DNA of 64,000 nucleotides from Haloprofundus marisrubri (GCF_001469955.1 NZ_LOPU01000016.1:124001-188000), one strand, 5' to 3'. Numbered from the stretch's first letter, positions 33,634-43,227 are shown. Program-made: numbers and translations. Notes: generated from the sequence alone by a model not told the origin.

Positions 33634-33933
33634 ATGAGAGCCAAGCGGGAGTATCGCAACAGAGGCGACGTAGACGTCGCGGTACTCGACGCGCTCGTCG
33701 ACAGAGCCGACGACGGAATGACGGTTCTGGAACTACGAGCGGCCGTCGACGCCGACATCGACACGCTCGAATCCGCACTCGCGGACCTGAAAGCCGACAG
33801 TCTCATCACCGTCGACCAGACCGACGAACGAGTCGTTATCATGCCCGCCGACCGCGTCGTCCCCGACGCCGACGAAACCGTCGAAGCCGACCAGAGCCTC
33901 TTCGACTCCGTACGTGACCGACTCGGCCTCTGA
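33634..33933 (+). CDS. Small winged-helix protein (DUF6432-like)
   Basis: 99 residues. It starts MRAKREYRNRGDVDVAVLDALVDR and contains a helix-turn-helix region (DGMTVLELRAAVDADIDTLESALADLKADSLITV) and a short wing (DQTDERVVIM), followed by an acidic tail. The type is conserved in haloarchaea next to the YgfZ-like gene; I recall it as DUF6432 but cannot check. ATG 33634 is chosen because the open frame before it (to 33433) has Arg/Ser-rich non-coding composition. It may regulate or assist the gene that follows (inference). Confidence 0.75.
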   Translation: MRAKREYRNRGDVDVAVLDALVDRADDGMTVLELRAAVDADIDTLESALADLKADSLITVDQTDERVVIMPADRVVPDADETVEADQSLFDSVRDRLGL

Positions 33934-33990
33934 GCCGACTATCGATTCGGAAACAATTGACCCGGGAACCGTCGACCCGGGTGGACACCG

Positions 33991-33999
33991 TTTTTATCG
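33991..33999 (+). promoter_or_regulatory. TATA-like box of the YgfZ-like gene
   Basis: TTTTTATCG about 27 nt before ATG 34022; it indicates a separate leaderless transcript and supports this start over the in-frame ATG at 33914. Confidence 0.55.
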
Positions 34000-34021
34000 C
34001 GCGCCGACCTACGCCCCGTCG

Positions 34022-35122
34022 ATGACTCTCGTCGGAGACCTCCACGACGACCACGGCGCGACCTACGAGACACGCGACGACCGGCGCGTCGTCGCCCACT
34101 ACGGCCGCCCCGAGCGCACGCACAAAGCGGTCAGACACGGCGTCGGCGTTATCGAAATGGGGTACGGCGTCGTCGTCGTCTCCGGTGACGACCGAATCGA
34201 GTACGTCGACAACGTCGTCTCGAACCGCGTCCCCCGCGAAGACGGTGAGGGGACGTACGCGTTGCTCTTGGACCCACAGGGTCGTATCGAGGCCGATATG
34301 TACGTCTACAACGCCGGCGAGCGACTGCTACTTTTCGTGCCGCCACAAGTCACTGAGTCGCTCGTCGCCGACTGGCAGGAGAAAGTGTTCATTCAGGACG
34401 TCGAGATTCGAGACGCCTCCGGCGAGTTCGGCGTCTTCGGCGTCCACGGCCCGCAGTCGACGGAGAAAGTCGCCTCCGTGCTCAACGGCGCGGGCGCGCC
34501 GGAACCGCATCTCTCCTTCGTCCGTGGGTCGATGGGCGACGCCGGCGTGACCGTCGTCGCTTCCGACGCGCCGACCGGCGACGAGGGATACGAGGTGGTC
34601 TGCGCTGCGGACGACGCACCGGACGTGTTCCTGACGCTGCTCGTCCACGGTCTGAACGCCGTCCCGTTCGGCTATCGAACGTGGGAGACGCTCACCGCCG
34701 AGGCCGGGACGCCGCTTTTCGCCAGCGAACTCTCCGGACGATTGCCGAACGTTCTCGGCCTCCGAAACGGCCTCGACTTCTCGAAAGGCTGTTTCGTCGG
34801 CCAGGAAGTCGTCTCGAAGGTCGAGAACCGCGGCCGGCCGAGCAAGCGACTCGTCGGCCTCCTTCTCGACGAACTCCCGGACTCCGGCGCAGCGGTGTTC
34901 GACGGCGACACGTCGGTGGGCGAGATTACCCGCGCCGTCGACAGTCCGACGCTCGACCGACCTATCGCGCTCGCACTCGTCGACTTCGACCTCGACGAGA
35001 CCGACCTCACGGTCCGCGTCGACGGCGAGGAGACGCCCGCGACGCGAACGGAACTGCCGTTCGTCGACGGCAACGACCGCTCGGGGCGGTTGCCGGTGTA
35101 CGATGCGCTGACGCAGGAGTAG
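34022..35122 (+). CDS. Folate-binding YgfZ/aminomethyltransferase-like protein
   Basis: 366 residues, cytosolic. Tetrahydrofolate-binding GcvT fold; the motif KGCFVGQE (in LRNGLDFSKGCFVGQEVVSKVENRG) is the YgfZ signature with the conserved Cys, so this is the Fe-S cluster maintenance branch rather than the glycine-cleavage T protein. Domains: GcvT N-terminal (about 10-250) and C-terminal barrel (about 275-360). YgfZ helps assemble or repair [4Fe-4S] enzymes such as MiaB (family knowledge). The start at 34022 is supported by the TATA-like box. Confidence 0.87.
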   Translation: MTLVGDLHDDHGATYETRDDRRVVAHYGRPERTHKAVRHGVGVIEMGYGVVVVSGDDRIEYVDNVVSNRVPREDGEGTYALLLDPQGRIEADMYVYNAGERLLLFVPPQVTESLVADWQEKVFIQDVEIRDASGEFGVFGVHGPQSTEKVASVLNGAGAPEPHLSFVRGSMGDAGVTVVASDAPTGDEGYEVVCAADDAPDVFLTLLVHGLNAVPFGYRTWETLTAEAGTPLFASELSGRLPNVLGLRNGLDFSKGCFVGQEVVSKVENRGRPSKRLVGLLLDELPDSGAAVFDGDTSVGEITRAVDSPTLDRPIALALVDFDLDETDLTVRVDGEETPATRTELPFVDGNDRSGRLPVYDALTQE

Positions 35123-35169
35123 AAACGGAAACCGGACAACGCAAACACGACGACGCGACGACGCGACGA

Positions 35170-36249
35170 TTAGGAGAAGAACGCTTTCAGTTGTTCTGCC
35201 GAAAAGAGCGACGACGGTCGGTCCATGTGGACGCCGATTCTTCCGGACATCGCTTTGAGTCCGGCACGCTGGACGGGTTGCGGCAGCGAGTACGCCCGTC
35301 GGACCCAGTGGCCGAGTCGAATCTCGCGTTCGAGGTCCGTCCGCCACGCCGTCTCGTACTCGCCGAGCGTCCGCGGGCGGTCGGGGTCGATTTCGCGGAC
35401 CGCGTGGTCGGCGGCGGTCATCCCGTAGAGAATGCCGCCGCCGGTGAACGGTTTCGTCTGCGCGGCGGCATCACCGACGAGGAACACCCGACGAGACGTG
35501 ACCGACGGCGGTGGGCCGATGGGAATCGCGCCCGAGCAGAAGTGACTCGTCTCCACGTCGTAGGTGCCGGTCAGCACGTCGAACATCTCTCTGACCTCTT
35601 TGCCCGGCGGCGCGGCGAGGCCGTACTCGACGCCCGCGTCGCCGCGGGGGATGCGCCACGCGAAAAAGCGCGGCACGGTCAGATGAACGTCGACGAAGTC
35701 GCTGTGGTCGGGTTCGTCGTCGAACGCCAGCACGCCGTGGAGCAACTCGCCGGGTTCCGGCAAGCCGACTTCACGGCGGACTTTCGAGATGGGGCCGTCG
35801 CAACCGGCGACCATCTTCGCCTCGAACGTCTCCTCGTCGCCGCCGACGCTCGCCGTGACGGTGACGCCGTCGGCGTGTTCTCTCACGTCCGTGACGGTGT
35901 GACCTTCGCGTACGTCCGCGCCGGCGTCGCGGGCGGCCTCCGCGAGCGTCCGGTCGAGTTCGACCCGGTCGATGACGTTCGATATCTCCTCGTTTTTGTA
36001 GAAGGGGTTCGCGGCCGTGTCGGGGCCGCCGATGCGGAAGTTTGCGCCGTAGATACGGTTCTGAAACAGTTTCTCCTTCGCCGCGTCGGGGACGTACTCC
36101 CAGATGTCGGTGCTGACGTGGCCCGAACACGCCAGCGGAGTGCCTACCTCCCCTTTTTCGAGTGCGAGCACGTCGTATCCCGATTCGGCGGCACGTCGGG
36201 CGAAACGTGCACCGGCGGGACCGACGCCGACCACGACGAAATCGTACAT
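35170..36249 (-). CDS. Geranylgeranyl reductase family flavoprotein
   Basis: 359 residues. FAD-binding N-terminus MYDFVVVGVGPAGARFARRAAESGYDVLALEKG (GxGxxG plus acidic end), then PLACSGHVSTD, a middle strand GCDGPISKVRRE, and the second FAD motif RRVFLVGDAAAQTKPFTGGGILYGM (GD motif). The sequence resembles archaeal geranylgeranyl reductases, which saturate isoprenoid lipid chains. It is shorter than digeranylgeranylglycerophospholipid reductase (about 400) so I leave the exact lipid substrate open. Convergent with the YgfZ-like gene. Confidence 0.85.
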   Translation of the reverse strand: MYDFVVVGVGPAGARFARRAAESGYDVLALEKGEVGTPLACSGHVSTDIWEYVPDAAKEKLFQNRIYGANFRIGGPDTAANPFYKNEEISNVIDRVELDRTLAEAARDAGADVREGHTVTDVREHADGVTVTASVGGDEETFEAKMVAGCDGPISKVRREVGLPEPGELLHGVLAFDDEPDHSDFVDVHLTVPRFFAWRIPRGDAGVEYGLAAPPGKEVREMFDVLTGTYDVETSHFCSGAIPIGPPPSVTSRRVFLVGDAAAQTKPFTGGGILYGMTAADHAVREIDPDRPRTLGEYETAWRTDLEREIRLGHWVRRAYSLPQPVQRAGLKAMSGRIGVHMDRPSSLFSAEQLKAFFS

Positions 36250-36319
36250 CGGTCGTGACTGACCCGCCGGACGATTATATACCTTCTCGGTTCGGTCGCT
36301 TGTCGGACTGGCCTTGTGG

Positions 36320-37318
36320 TTACGATTGCGGTTCCGAAACGACCGCCAGTCCGCGCGCCGTCTGCGACTCGTAGGCTTCGGGCCACGGAATCTCGACGCG
36401 TTCCCACGATTTGCCGCTGTTCGGCGACCGGAAGATACCGCGGTTCGACAGCGCGTAGAACGACCCGTTGCCGTCGGTTGCGAGTACGGGGCGCGTCACG
36501 CCCTCGCCGGTCGGCAGGCCGTCGAGTCGCGTCCACGCTTCGCCGGGTCGCCGTCGGTAGACGTACGATTCGGCCGAACTGGCGTTGTGCGCCGACCGAG
36601 CGCCGCTGGCCGCCGAGACGAGGACGTTTTTCGCCTCGCGGCCGACGGCGACGCTCCAGCAGTAGCGGTGGTCGAGGCCCTCCTGCGGGTGGTCCCACGT
36701 CTCGCCGCCGTCGTCGCTCTCGGCGTAGCCGTCGCCCGCGGCCGACCACACGCGTCCGGAAGCGTCGGGATGCGTGGCGAGGCTGTGGTTGTCCCGTCGC
36801 GCCGAGGGGGCACGGTCCTCCCACGTCTCGCCGCCGTCGTGGCTCTGGACGAGCGCTCCCGCCTCGATACCGACGTAGAGATGCTCGGAGTCGGCCGGGT
36901 CGACCGCTATCCAGCGGACGTGGTGTGTATCCGGTCGTGGCGGGAACGACCAACTGTCCGCCGACGGTAGGTCGGTCAGCCCCCCGCACTGTTCCCACGT
37001 CTCGCCGCCATCGTCGGAACGATACACCGCGCTCGGTTCGGTGCCGACCCAGACTCGGTCGGGGTCGCTCGGGTCGACGGTCACCGACATCACGGGGTCG
37101 GTGAGCGTCTCGTCGCCGACGCGGTACCACGTCTGCCCTTCGGTGTCGGTCCGCCAGAGGCCGGCGTCGAACGTCCCGCAGAACGCCACGTGACCGCCGG
37201 GAGCGGCCGCGACACACTCTATCTGGTGGTCGGTCAGTCGCTTGTCGACGAGTCGCTCGCCGGGGCCGCCGCGGACGATGAGGAGGACATTTCGCAACGC
37301 CGCGTACTGTGTTGTCAT
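36320..37318 (-). CDS. BNR/Asp-box repeat beta-propeller protein
   Basis: 332 residues, no signal peptide, so apparently cytosolic. Repeated Asp-box motifs (S-x-D-x-G-x-T-W): TDTEGQTWYRV, SDDGGETWEQC, SHDGGETWEDR, SDDGGETWDHP and SPNSGKSWERV, about one per 50 residues, as in sialidase-like or photosystem assembly (Ycf48-like) propellers. Interblades show HVRWIAVDPADSEHLYVG and similar. No catalytic residues of sialidases are recognised, so it is probably a binding propeller with unknown ligand. Confidence 0.82.
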   Translation of the reverse strand: MTTQYAALRNVLLIVRGGPGERLVDKRLTDHQIECVAAAPGGHVAFCGTFDAGLWRTDTEGQTWYRVGDETLTDPVMSVTVDPSDPDRVWVGTEPSAVYRSDDGGETWEQCGGLTDLPSADSWSFPPRPDTHHVRWIAVDPADSEHLYVGIEAGALVQSHDGGETWEDRAPSARRDNHSLATHPDASGRVWSAAGDGYAESDDGGETWDHPQEGLDHRYCWSVAVGREAKNVLVSAASGARSAHNASSAESYVYRRRPGEAWTRLDGLPTGEGVTRPVLATDGNGSFYALSNRGIFRSPNSGKSWERVEIPWPEAYESQTARGLAVVSEPQS

Positions 37319-37528
37319 ACCTCGCGGTTTGGCCGCGGTCCAAATAAGCCCGCTGGCGAACCTTCCGGACCGTCCGGTCAGCGAGAATTTATCAGTGAGA
37401 GAAAGACCAGACGCTCTCGATGTAACGTCGTGCCGCGACGGGGTCGAGGCGGCTGCCCGGCGACCCCCGCGCGGAGAGAATCGTTTCGCCGGCTGTTCGC
37501 CCCTTCCGGAGCGTTGCCCTTCTCTGTT

Positions 37529-40483
37529 TCAGTCGTCGGTGGTCGGCTTCGCGGGTTCGCGTTTGTCCGCACGCGGCCCCTCGATGTCGACAGCGGGGAG
37601 CATGTCGCGGAGGTAGCGTCCCGTATACGACGACTCCTCGCGCGCGACTTCTTCGGGCGTTCCGGCGGCGACGACTTCGCCGCCGTGTTCACCGCCCTCG
37701 GGACCGAGGTCGAGAACGTGGTCAGCGTTCTTCACCAAGTCGAGTTCGTGTTCGATGACGGTGACGGTACTGCCGTTGTCGACCAGTCGGTGCAGTACGT
37801 CGATGAGCTTCCGCTCGTCCTCTTTGTGCAGCCCCGTCGTCGGTTCGTCGAGCAGGTACAGCGTGTCGCCGGTGTCGCGCTTGCCCAACTCCTCGGCGAG
37901 TTTGATGCGCTGAGCCTCGCCACCCGAGAGCGTCGTCGACGGCTGTCCGAGCGTCATGTAGCCGAGGCCAACGTCTTTGAGCAACTGCAGACGGCGACGA
38001 ATCTGGGAGTTCGCCTCGAAGAACTCGTAGGCGTCGTCGACTTCCATGTCCAGCACGTCGGCGATGGTCTTGCCCTTGTAGGTCACGTCGAGCGTCTCGT
38101 CGTTGTAGCGCTTGCCACCGCACTCCTCACAGGGGACGTACACGTCCGAGAGGAAGTTCATCTCGATTTTGACGTCACCTTGGCCGCCACACTCCTCGCA
38201 GCGGCCGCCTTTGACGTTGAACGAGAAGCGACCCTTCTCGTAGCCGCGCTGTTTCGACAGTTTCGTCTCCGCGAACAACTCGCGGACGTAGTCGAACACG
38301 CCCGTGTACGTCGCCGGGTTCGACCGTGGCGTCCGACCGATGGGCGACTGGTCGATGAGTCGCACCGTCTCTATCTGGTCGATGCCGTCGATAGCGTCGT
38401 GGTCGCCGGGGTCGACGGAGGTGTTGTTGTTCATCTCGCGGGCCAGTCCCTTGTAGAGGATATCGTGGATGAGCGTCGACTTCCCCGACCCCGAGACGCC
38501 TGTGATGGCCGTAAAGGTCCCCAGTGGTAGCGATACTTCGAGGTCTTTCAGGTTGTGCTGTCGAGCGCCGCGAACCGTCAGTTCGCCGTCGCGCTCACGG
38601 CGCGTCTCGGGTACTGGGATGTCTTTTCGTCCCGAGAGGTAGTCGGCCGTAATCGAACCCTCGGCCTCACACACCTCGTCGAAGTCGCCTTGCACGACGA
38701 CCTCACCCCCGCGCTTGCCCGGCCCCGGACCCATGTCGATGATGTTGTCGGCGCGGCGCATCGTCGCCTCGTCGTGTTCGACGACGAGCAAGGAGTTGCC
38801 GAGGTCACGGAGGCCTTCGAGCGTGTCGAGCAGTTTGTCGTTGTCGCGCTGGTGGAGGCCGATAGATGGCTCGTCGAGCACGTAGAGCACGCCGACGAGT
38901 CCGGAACCGACCTGTGTCGCCAAGCGAATTCGCTGACTCTCACCGCCCGAGAGCGTCGACGCCTCCCGGTCGAGCGTCAGGTAGTCGAGACCGACCTCGG
39001 TCATGAAGCCCAGTCGCGCGCGAATCTCTTTGAGAATTTCCTCGGCGATGGTGCGCTCGCGGTCGGTGAGGTCCGCCTCCAGACTCTCGAAGTGTGCGAG
39101 TGAGTCGCCGATGCTCATTCGGTTCACCTCGGTGATGGCGGTGCCGTCGACGTAGACGGAGCGAGACTGCGGCTTGAGCCGCGTGCCATCACAGGCCGGA
39201 CAGGTCGTCACGGCCATGTACTCCTCGATGTGCTCGCGGGTGCCTTTCGACTCCGTCTCGACGTGACGGCGTTCGAGGTTCGGGATGACGCCCTCGAAGC
39301 GTTTCGTCTTCCGACGGGTGCCGTTTCGTGTCTGTCGTTCGAAGACGACCTCCCGGTCGGTCCCGTAGAGGAACTGTCGCTGCACGTCGTCGTCGAGGTC
39401 TTCGAACGGCGTCGAGACGCTGACGCCGAAGTGCTCGGCAACCGAGTCGAGTCGCGTCCGGTAGTACGACCGCTTGTAGCTCCACGGCTCGAAAACGTGT
39501 TTGATGGGCTTCGAGGGGTCTTCGACGACGAGGTCTTGGTCTATCTCCTTCGTGTTCCCGATGCCCTCACACTCGGGACACGCGCCGTGCGGCGAGTTGA
39601 ACGAGAACGACCGCGTCTCGATTTCGGAGAAGTCGATGCCACAGTGCGTACAGGCGAGTTCCTCGGAGAACTCGACGACGAGACGCTCGTCGCCGCCGCC
39701 GGCGAGGTCACCGGTTGCACGGGCCTCCGTGCCGAGGTGGAACTCGTCTTCGGCCGGCGGGTCGGGAACGATAATCTTCAGCGTGCCATCGGCCTCTTCG
39801 AGTGCCGTCTCGACAGAGTCGGTGATTCGTGAACGCGCTTTCTCGGATATCTTCACCCGGTCGACGACCACGTCGACGGTGTGGTCGTAGTTCTCGTCGA
39901 GGTCGGGTTTCTCCATGGCGAGGTCGAACTCCTCGCCGTCGACTTCGACGCGCGAGTACCCTTCGGAGACGAGTTCGTCGAACAGGTCCTCGAACGCGCC
40001 TTTCTGGTCGCGGACGACCGGCGCGGCGATTTTCGCACGCGTCCCTTCGGGGAGTTCGAGAATCCGTCGAACCATTTGTTGGGCGCTCTGCTCGCCGACT
40101 TCGCGGCCACACTCCGGACAGTGCGGTGTGCCGACCCGAGCGTACAGCAGACGAAGATAGTCGTGCAGTTCGGTGACGGTCCCGACCGTCGAGCGAGGGT
40201 TGTTTGCGGCGTTCTTCTGGTCGATAGAGATAGCCGGCGACAGTCCCTCGACGGACTCGACCTGCGGTTTGTCCATCTGACCGAGGAAGTTGCGGGCGTA
40301 CGCCGACAGCGATTCGATGTACCGGCGCTGTCCCTCGGCGTAAATCGTCTCGAACGCGAGTGACGACTTCCCGGACCCCGACAACCCCGTGACGACCGTA
40401 AACGTTTCACGTGGGATGCGAACGTCGAGGTCTTTGAGGTTGTGTTCTTCGGCCCCTCGGACCTCGATGTAGTCCTTGCTCAT
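37529..40483 (-). CDS. uvrA: Excinuclease ABC subunit A (UvrA)
   Basis: 984 residues, damage-recognition ATPase of bacterial-type nucleotide excision repair. Two ABC modules: Walker A GLSGSGKSS near residue 35 and GVSGSGKST near 650, signatures LSGGESQRIRLATQ and LSGGEAQRIKLAEE, with Walker B LYVLDEPSIGLH and LYLLDEPTTGLH. The zinc modules are visible as CPECGREVG (first), CTHCGIDFSEIE and CPECEGIGN (middle), and CEECGGQGD...CEECGGKRY (third). Length and order are normal. UvrBC are not in this window. Haloarchaea acquired UvrABC from bacteria (established). Confidence 0.97.
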   Translation of the reverse strand: MSKDYIEVRGAEEHNLKDLDVRIPRETFTVVTGLSGSGKSSLAFETIYAEGQRRYIESLSAYARNFLGQMDKPQVESVEGLSPAISIDQKNAANNPRSTVGTVTELHDYLRLLYARVGTPHCPECGREVGEQSAQQMVRRILELPEGTRAKIAAPVVRDQKGAFEDLFDELVSEGYSRVEVDGEEFDLAMEKPDLDENYDHTVDVVVDRVKISEKARSRITDSVETALEEADGTLKIIVPDPPAEDEFHLGTEARATGDLAGGGDERLVVEFSEELACTHCGIDFSEIETRSFSFNSPHGACPECEGIGNTKEIDQDLVVEDPSKPIKHVFEPWSYKRSYYRTRLDSVAEHFGVSVSTPFEDLDDDVQRQFLYGTDREVVFERQTRNGTRRKTKRFEGVIPNLERRHVETESKGTREHIEEYMAVTTCPACDGTRLKPQSRSVYVDGTAITEVNRMSIGDSLAHFESLEADLTDRERTIAEEILKEIRARLGFMTEVGLDYLTLDREASTLSGGESQRIRLATQVGSGLVGVLYVLDEPSIGLHQRDNDKLLDTLEGLRDLGNSLLVVEHDEATMRRADNIIDMGPGPGKRGGEVVVQGDFDEVCEAEGSITADYLSGRKDIPVPETRRERDGELTVRGARQHNLKDLEVSLPLGTFTAITGVSGSGKSTLIHDILYKGLAREMNNNTSVDPGDHDAIDGIDQIETVRLIDQSPIGRTPRSNPATYTGVFDYVRELFAETKLSKQRGYEKGRFSFNVKGGRCEECGGQGDVKIEMNFLSDVYVPCEECGGKRYNDETLDVTYKGKTIADVLDMEVDDAYEFFEANSQIRRRLQLLKDVGLGYMTLGQPSTTLSGGEAQRIKLAEELGKRDTGDTLYLLDEPTTGLHKEDERKLIDVLHRLVDNGSTVTVIEHELDLVKNADHVLDLGPEGGEHGGEVVAAGTPEEVAREESSYTGRYLRDMLPAVDIEGPRADKREPAKPTTDD

Positions 40484-40778
40484 CTGGAAACACGCTAAGT
40501 AGGGAACACCTGAATACTCGTCGGTCCTGCATGGCGTTCACACCCATGGAACGCCGACCATACAGCCGTTATTCGGTCCCTTCCGACTGTAGGAACCGGG
40601 TTTTCGAGCCGTCTCTGTGGTGGTGGTGGCGTATTACCGAAACAGCACGTTCGGATTTTCGAAACAGTCGCTAAGGGGGTACATACTGGATAATTTGTCT
40701 GAATGGGAGAACAAACCATCGGGACGAGGAGATATTCAGCGGCGCGTACTTTTGGTGCGCAAACACGTGCACCTTTCT
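40484..40778. other. Non-coding gap between uvrA and the methyltransferase pair
   Basis: About 295 bp, lower in GC than its neighbours. The plus-strand frame of the methyltransferase is open through it but its codons are AT-rich and unlike haloarchaeal coding sequence. No RNA gene or insertion sequence is recognised. Confidence 0.5.
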
Positions 40779-41717
40779 ATGCTGGTTCGGCAAGTCAAGC
40801 GCGCACGACAGAAATCATTCGACCTCACGCCCAACTGGGTGAAACCGGCTATCCAGAAAGCGTTCTACGTTCTTCATCCGGACGCCTCTTGGGAGACGTA
40901 CAAAGACAAAGAGCTCACTCGCCAAGCGTTCATCGAGCGGTTCTTCGACAGTGAGGCGGAACTCGACTCGTACGAGGCCGAGTTCATGAACGGCGTCATC
41001 GCCGAGAACCTCAAACGGGCGTACGACGAACTCGGCGACGAGACGTTCTACGACATCCACAAGGACGACTGCGTACGCTACTACGCGTATATCCGGAAGT
41101 ACAAACCCGAGACGGTCGTCGAGACGGGTGTCTTCCACGGCGTCTCTACGCTGGCGATGCTCGCTGCGCTCGACAAAAACGACCACGGGACGCTGTACTC
41201 TATCGACTACTCGTCGCTTCTGGACCCGACCGACGACGCCGACGTGGAACGGTACGAGCGTCGTCGACCCTCCTGCGCACAGCGCAACAGCCACCTAGTG
41301 CCCGAGGACAAGGAACCGGGCTGGATTGTCCCCGAGAAACTTCACGGCCGATGGGAGTACGTCGCCGGTCGGAGTCAGCGCGAACTGCCCAAACTGCTCT
41401 CGAAACTCGGGTCGGTGGATATGTTCGTCCACGACTCCGAGCACTCGAAGACGGGGATGCTGTTCGAGTTCGACCTCGCGTGGGAACACCTTTCGCCGGG
41501 CGGCATGCTGTTCTCGCACCACGTCGCCTGGAACGACGCGTTCGAGACGTTCGTCACCGAACGTGCACCGAACGCCGAGCACGGCAAGACGGCCGTCCAC
41601 TACGTCCACTTCGACAAACACAGTCAACCGGGGTGGGGCAAGTACGCGCGGAAACCGTTCACCCACGTGACGAACGACACCCTATCGGCTCCACGACAGG
41701 CAGTATCGGACGACTAA
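40779..41717 (+). CDS. Class I SAM-dependent methyltransferase, copy 1
   Basis: 312 residues. A helical N-terminal part (1-115) precedes a Methyltransf_24-like Rossmann domain: motif I as ETVVETGVFHGVSTLAMLAAL (ExGxxxGxST), then TLYSIDYSS, YVAGRSQRELPKLLSKLGSVDMFVHDSEHS and HLSPGGMLFSHHV. Such proteins methylate small molecules or glycans. The protein shares the exact stretch VHDSEHSKTGMLFEFDLAWE with the gene at 41915, its tandem paralogue. ATG 40779 (MLVRQVKRARQK) is chosen because it aligns with the paralogue start MQVPSLSRVRRA; the open frame further up is AT-rich and non-coding in character. Confidence 0.82.
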   Translation: MLVRQVKRARQKSFDLTPNWVKPAIQKAFYVLHPDASWETYKDKELTRQAFIERFFDSEAELDSYEAEFMNGVIAENLKRAYDELGDETFYDIHKDDCVRYYAYIRKYKPETVVETGVFHGVSTLAMLAALDKNDHGTLYSIDYSSLLDPTDDADVERYERRRPSCAQRNSHLVPEDKEPGWIVPEKLHGRWEYVAGRSQRELPKLLSKLGSVDMFVHDSEHSKTGMLFEFDLAWEHLSPGGMLFSHHVAWNDAFETFVTERAPNAEHGKTAVHYVHFDKHSQPGWGKYARKPFTHVTNDTLSAPRQAVSDD

Positions 41718-41880
41718 TTCGGGCGTCGGAGTCGCTGCCTCGGTGACTGACGCTCTTTGACCCGGCCGAACTTTCTGTGGCCGTTCTTTCTTTTCGATGT
41801 TTTCGCCTACCGAGTGAACGAACTCGTACGGGAGGCCATTCCACCGAGGAAGTCGTATATTACGCGTTGCTACGGTGCAT

Positions 41881-41889
41881 CTAATTATG
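41881..41889 (+). promoter_or_regulatory. TATA-like box of methyltransferase copy 2
   Basis: CTAATTATG about 30 nt before ATG 41915, in a locally AT-rich gap, so copy 2 has its own promoter. Confidence 0.5.
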
Positions 41890-41914
41890 TTGGGGTAGGT
41901 TGTGACGTAGAAGT

Positions 41915-42856
41915 ATGCAGGTCCCGTCTCTCAGCCGCGTACGTCGTGCTGCATACACGAGTGTCCCATCGTGGACCAAACCGTTGGCGACGAGATGTTT
42001 CTACACGCTCCACCCCGGTGCGTCCTGGTCGCTGTACGAACAGAAAGCGCGTTCCCGCGAAGCGTTCGCCGACCGCTTCTTCGACAGCAGAGCGGAGTTC
42101 GAAGCGTACGAAGCGGAGTTCGAACAGAGTCAGGTTCCCGGCCTCCTCTATCAAGCGTGGCAGGAACACTCCCAGCCGATATACGACTCGCACAAAGAGG
42201 AGTGTGTTCGCTACTACGCACTCGTCCGGAAGCTTCGCCCGACCTCGGTAGTCGAGACGGGCGTCTACAGCGGCGTGTCGACGCTGGCGGTTCTCGCCGC
42301 ACTCTCGGTTAACGACCATGGCACGCTGTACTCTATCGACTGCTCGACGCAGTTCGACGAGTTCGACGACGATACGAAGCGCCACTACGAGCGCCGTCGC
42401 CCCTCCTGTTGTGAGGACGGCAGTCACCTCCTCCCGGGCGGGAAACAACCCGGATGGATCGTCCCCGACGACCTCCGCGACCGCTGGCAACTCGTCGCCG
42501 GACGTCCGCAGCGAGAACTGCCACATCTGTTGGAAGAACTCGGCGAGATAGACCTCTTCGTCCACGATTCGGAACACTCGAAGACGGGGATGCTGTTCGA
42601 GTTCGACCTCGCGTGGGAACACCTCTCGCCGGGCGGTGTCCTCGTCTCGCCGCACGTCGGTTGGAACGACGCATTCGACACGTTCATCTCCGACCGCGCC
42701 GCCGAGAGCGGCGAACTCGCCGTCCACTACGTCCACTTCGACGAGTACGACGGTCCCGGATGGTGTCGATACGCCAGAAAACCGGCCGTGGACCGCGAAA
42801 GGACGAGCGCTCACCAGTCGGTGAAAACAGCGCCAAAGTCAGTCGCCGACGACTGA
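41915..42856 (+). CDS. Class I SAM-dependent methyltransferase, copy 2
   Basis: 313 residues, same domain layout as copy 1. Motif I is TSVVETGVYSGVSTLAVLAAL, followed by TLYSIDCSTQFDE, LVAGRPQRELPHLLEELGEIDLFVHDSEHS and HLSPGGVLVSPHVGWNDAF. Both copies keep the N-terminal pattern F-x-D-R/E-FFDS-x-A-E and the ends AVSDD/SVADD. The two are therefore recent or strongly constrained duplicates, and substrate specificity may differ in the divergent N-terminal third. Stop codon 20 nt from the convergent sepF stop. Confidence 0.85.
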   Translation: MQVPSLSRVRRAAYTSVPSWTKPLATRCFYTLHPGASWSLYEQKARSREAFADRFFDSRAEFEAYEAEFEQSQVPGLLYQAWQEHSQPIYDSHKEECVRYYALVRKLRPTSVVETGVYSGVSTLAVLAALSVNDHGTLYSIDCSTQFDEFDDDTKRHYERRRPSCCEDGSHLLPGGKQPGWIVPDDLRDRWQLVAGRPQRELPHLLEELGEIDLFVHDSEHSKTGMLFEFDLAWEHLSPGGVLVSPHVGWNDAFDTFISDRAAESGELAVHYVHFDEYDGPGWCRYARKPAVDRERTSAHQSVKTAPKSVADD

Positions 42857-42876
42857 CCGCGGTCGACTTTTCGCAG

Positions 42877-43227
42877 TTAGTTCAGTTTCTGCCGAGCGAT
42901 GCGGACGCCGGTCGGCGCGAGGATGAGTTGGTCGTCGCCTTTCTGGACGATGTCGCCGTCGACTTCGCGGGCGACCTGCTGGAGTTCGTCGACGATGTGT
43001 TCGACCGTCCGGTCCTGCGTGCGGAGTCGCGTGATGTCCGCGATGACGAAGTCGCCGTCGTAGACGGCGTCCTTGATGGCGATGACGTCCTGCTGGCCGG
43101 CGATTTCGGCGATGTGGACGGTCATCCCCGCGTCGCCCTGTGCGGTGTCGAAGTCGTCGAGGTTCAGTTCGACGTAGTCCTCGGTGGAGCGCTGTCCGTT
43201 CCCGAGAATCTTGCTCATAATGCCCAT
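42877..43227 (-). CDS. sepF: Cell division protein SepF
   Basis: 116 residues. Archaeal SepF anchors the FtsZ ring to the membrane. The N-terminal MGIMSKILGNG is the short amphipathic membrane-targeting sequence, then an acidic linker (STEDYVELNLDDFDTAQ) and the globular domain (TVHIAEIAGQQDVIAIKDAVYDGDFVIADITRLR... GDDQLILAPTGVRIARQ). Start 43227 is supported by a TATA-like AACTATTGG (43251-43260) about 28 nt upstream; MSKILG (43218) is the alternative. In Haloferax volcanii this is an essential FtsZ2-linked protein (literature). Confidence 0.95.
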   Translation of the reverse strand: MGIMSKILGNGQRSTEDYVELNLDDFDTAQGDAGMTVHIAEIAGQQDVIAIKDAVYDGDFVIADITRLRTQDRTVEHIVDELQQVAREVDGDIVQKGDDQLILAPTGVRIARQKLN

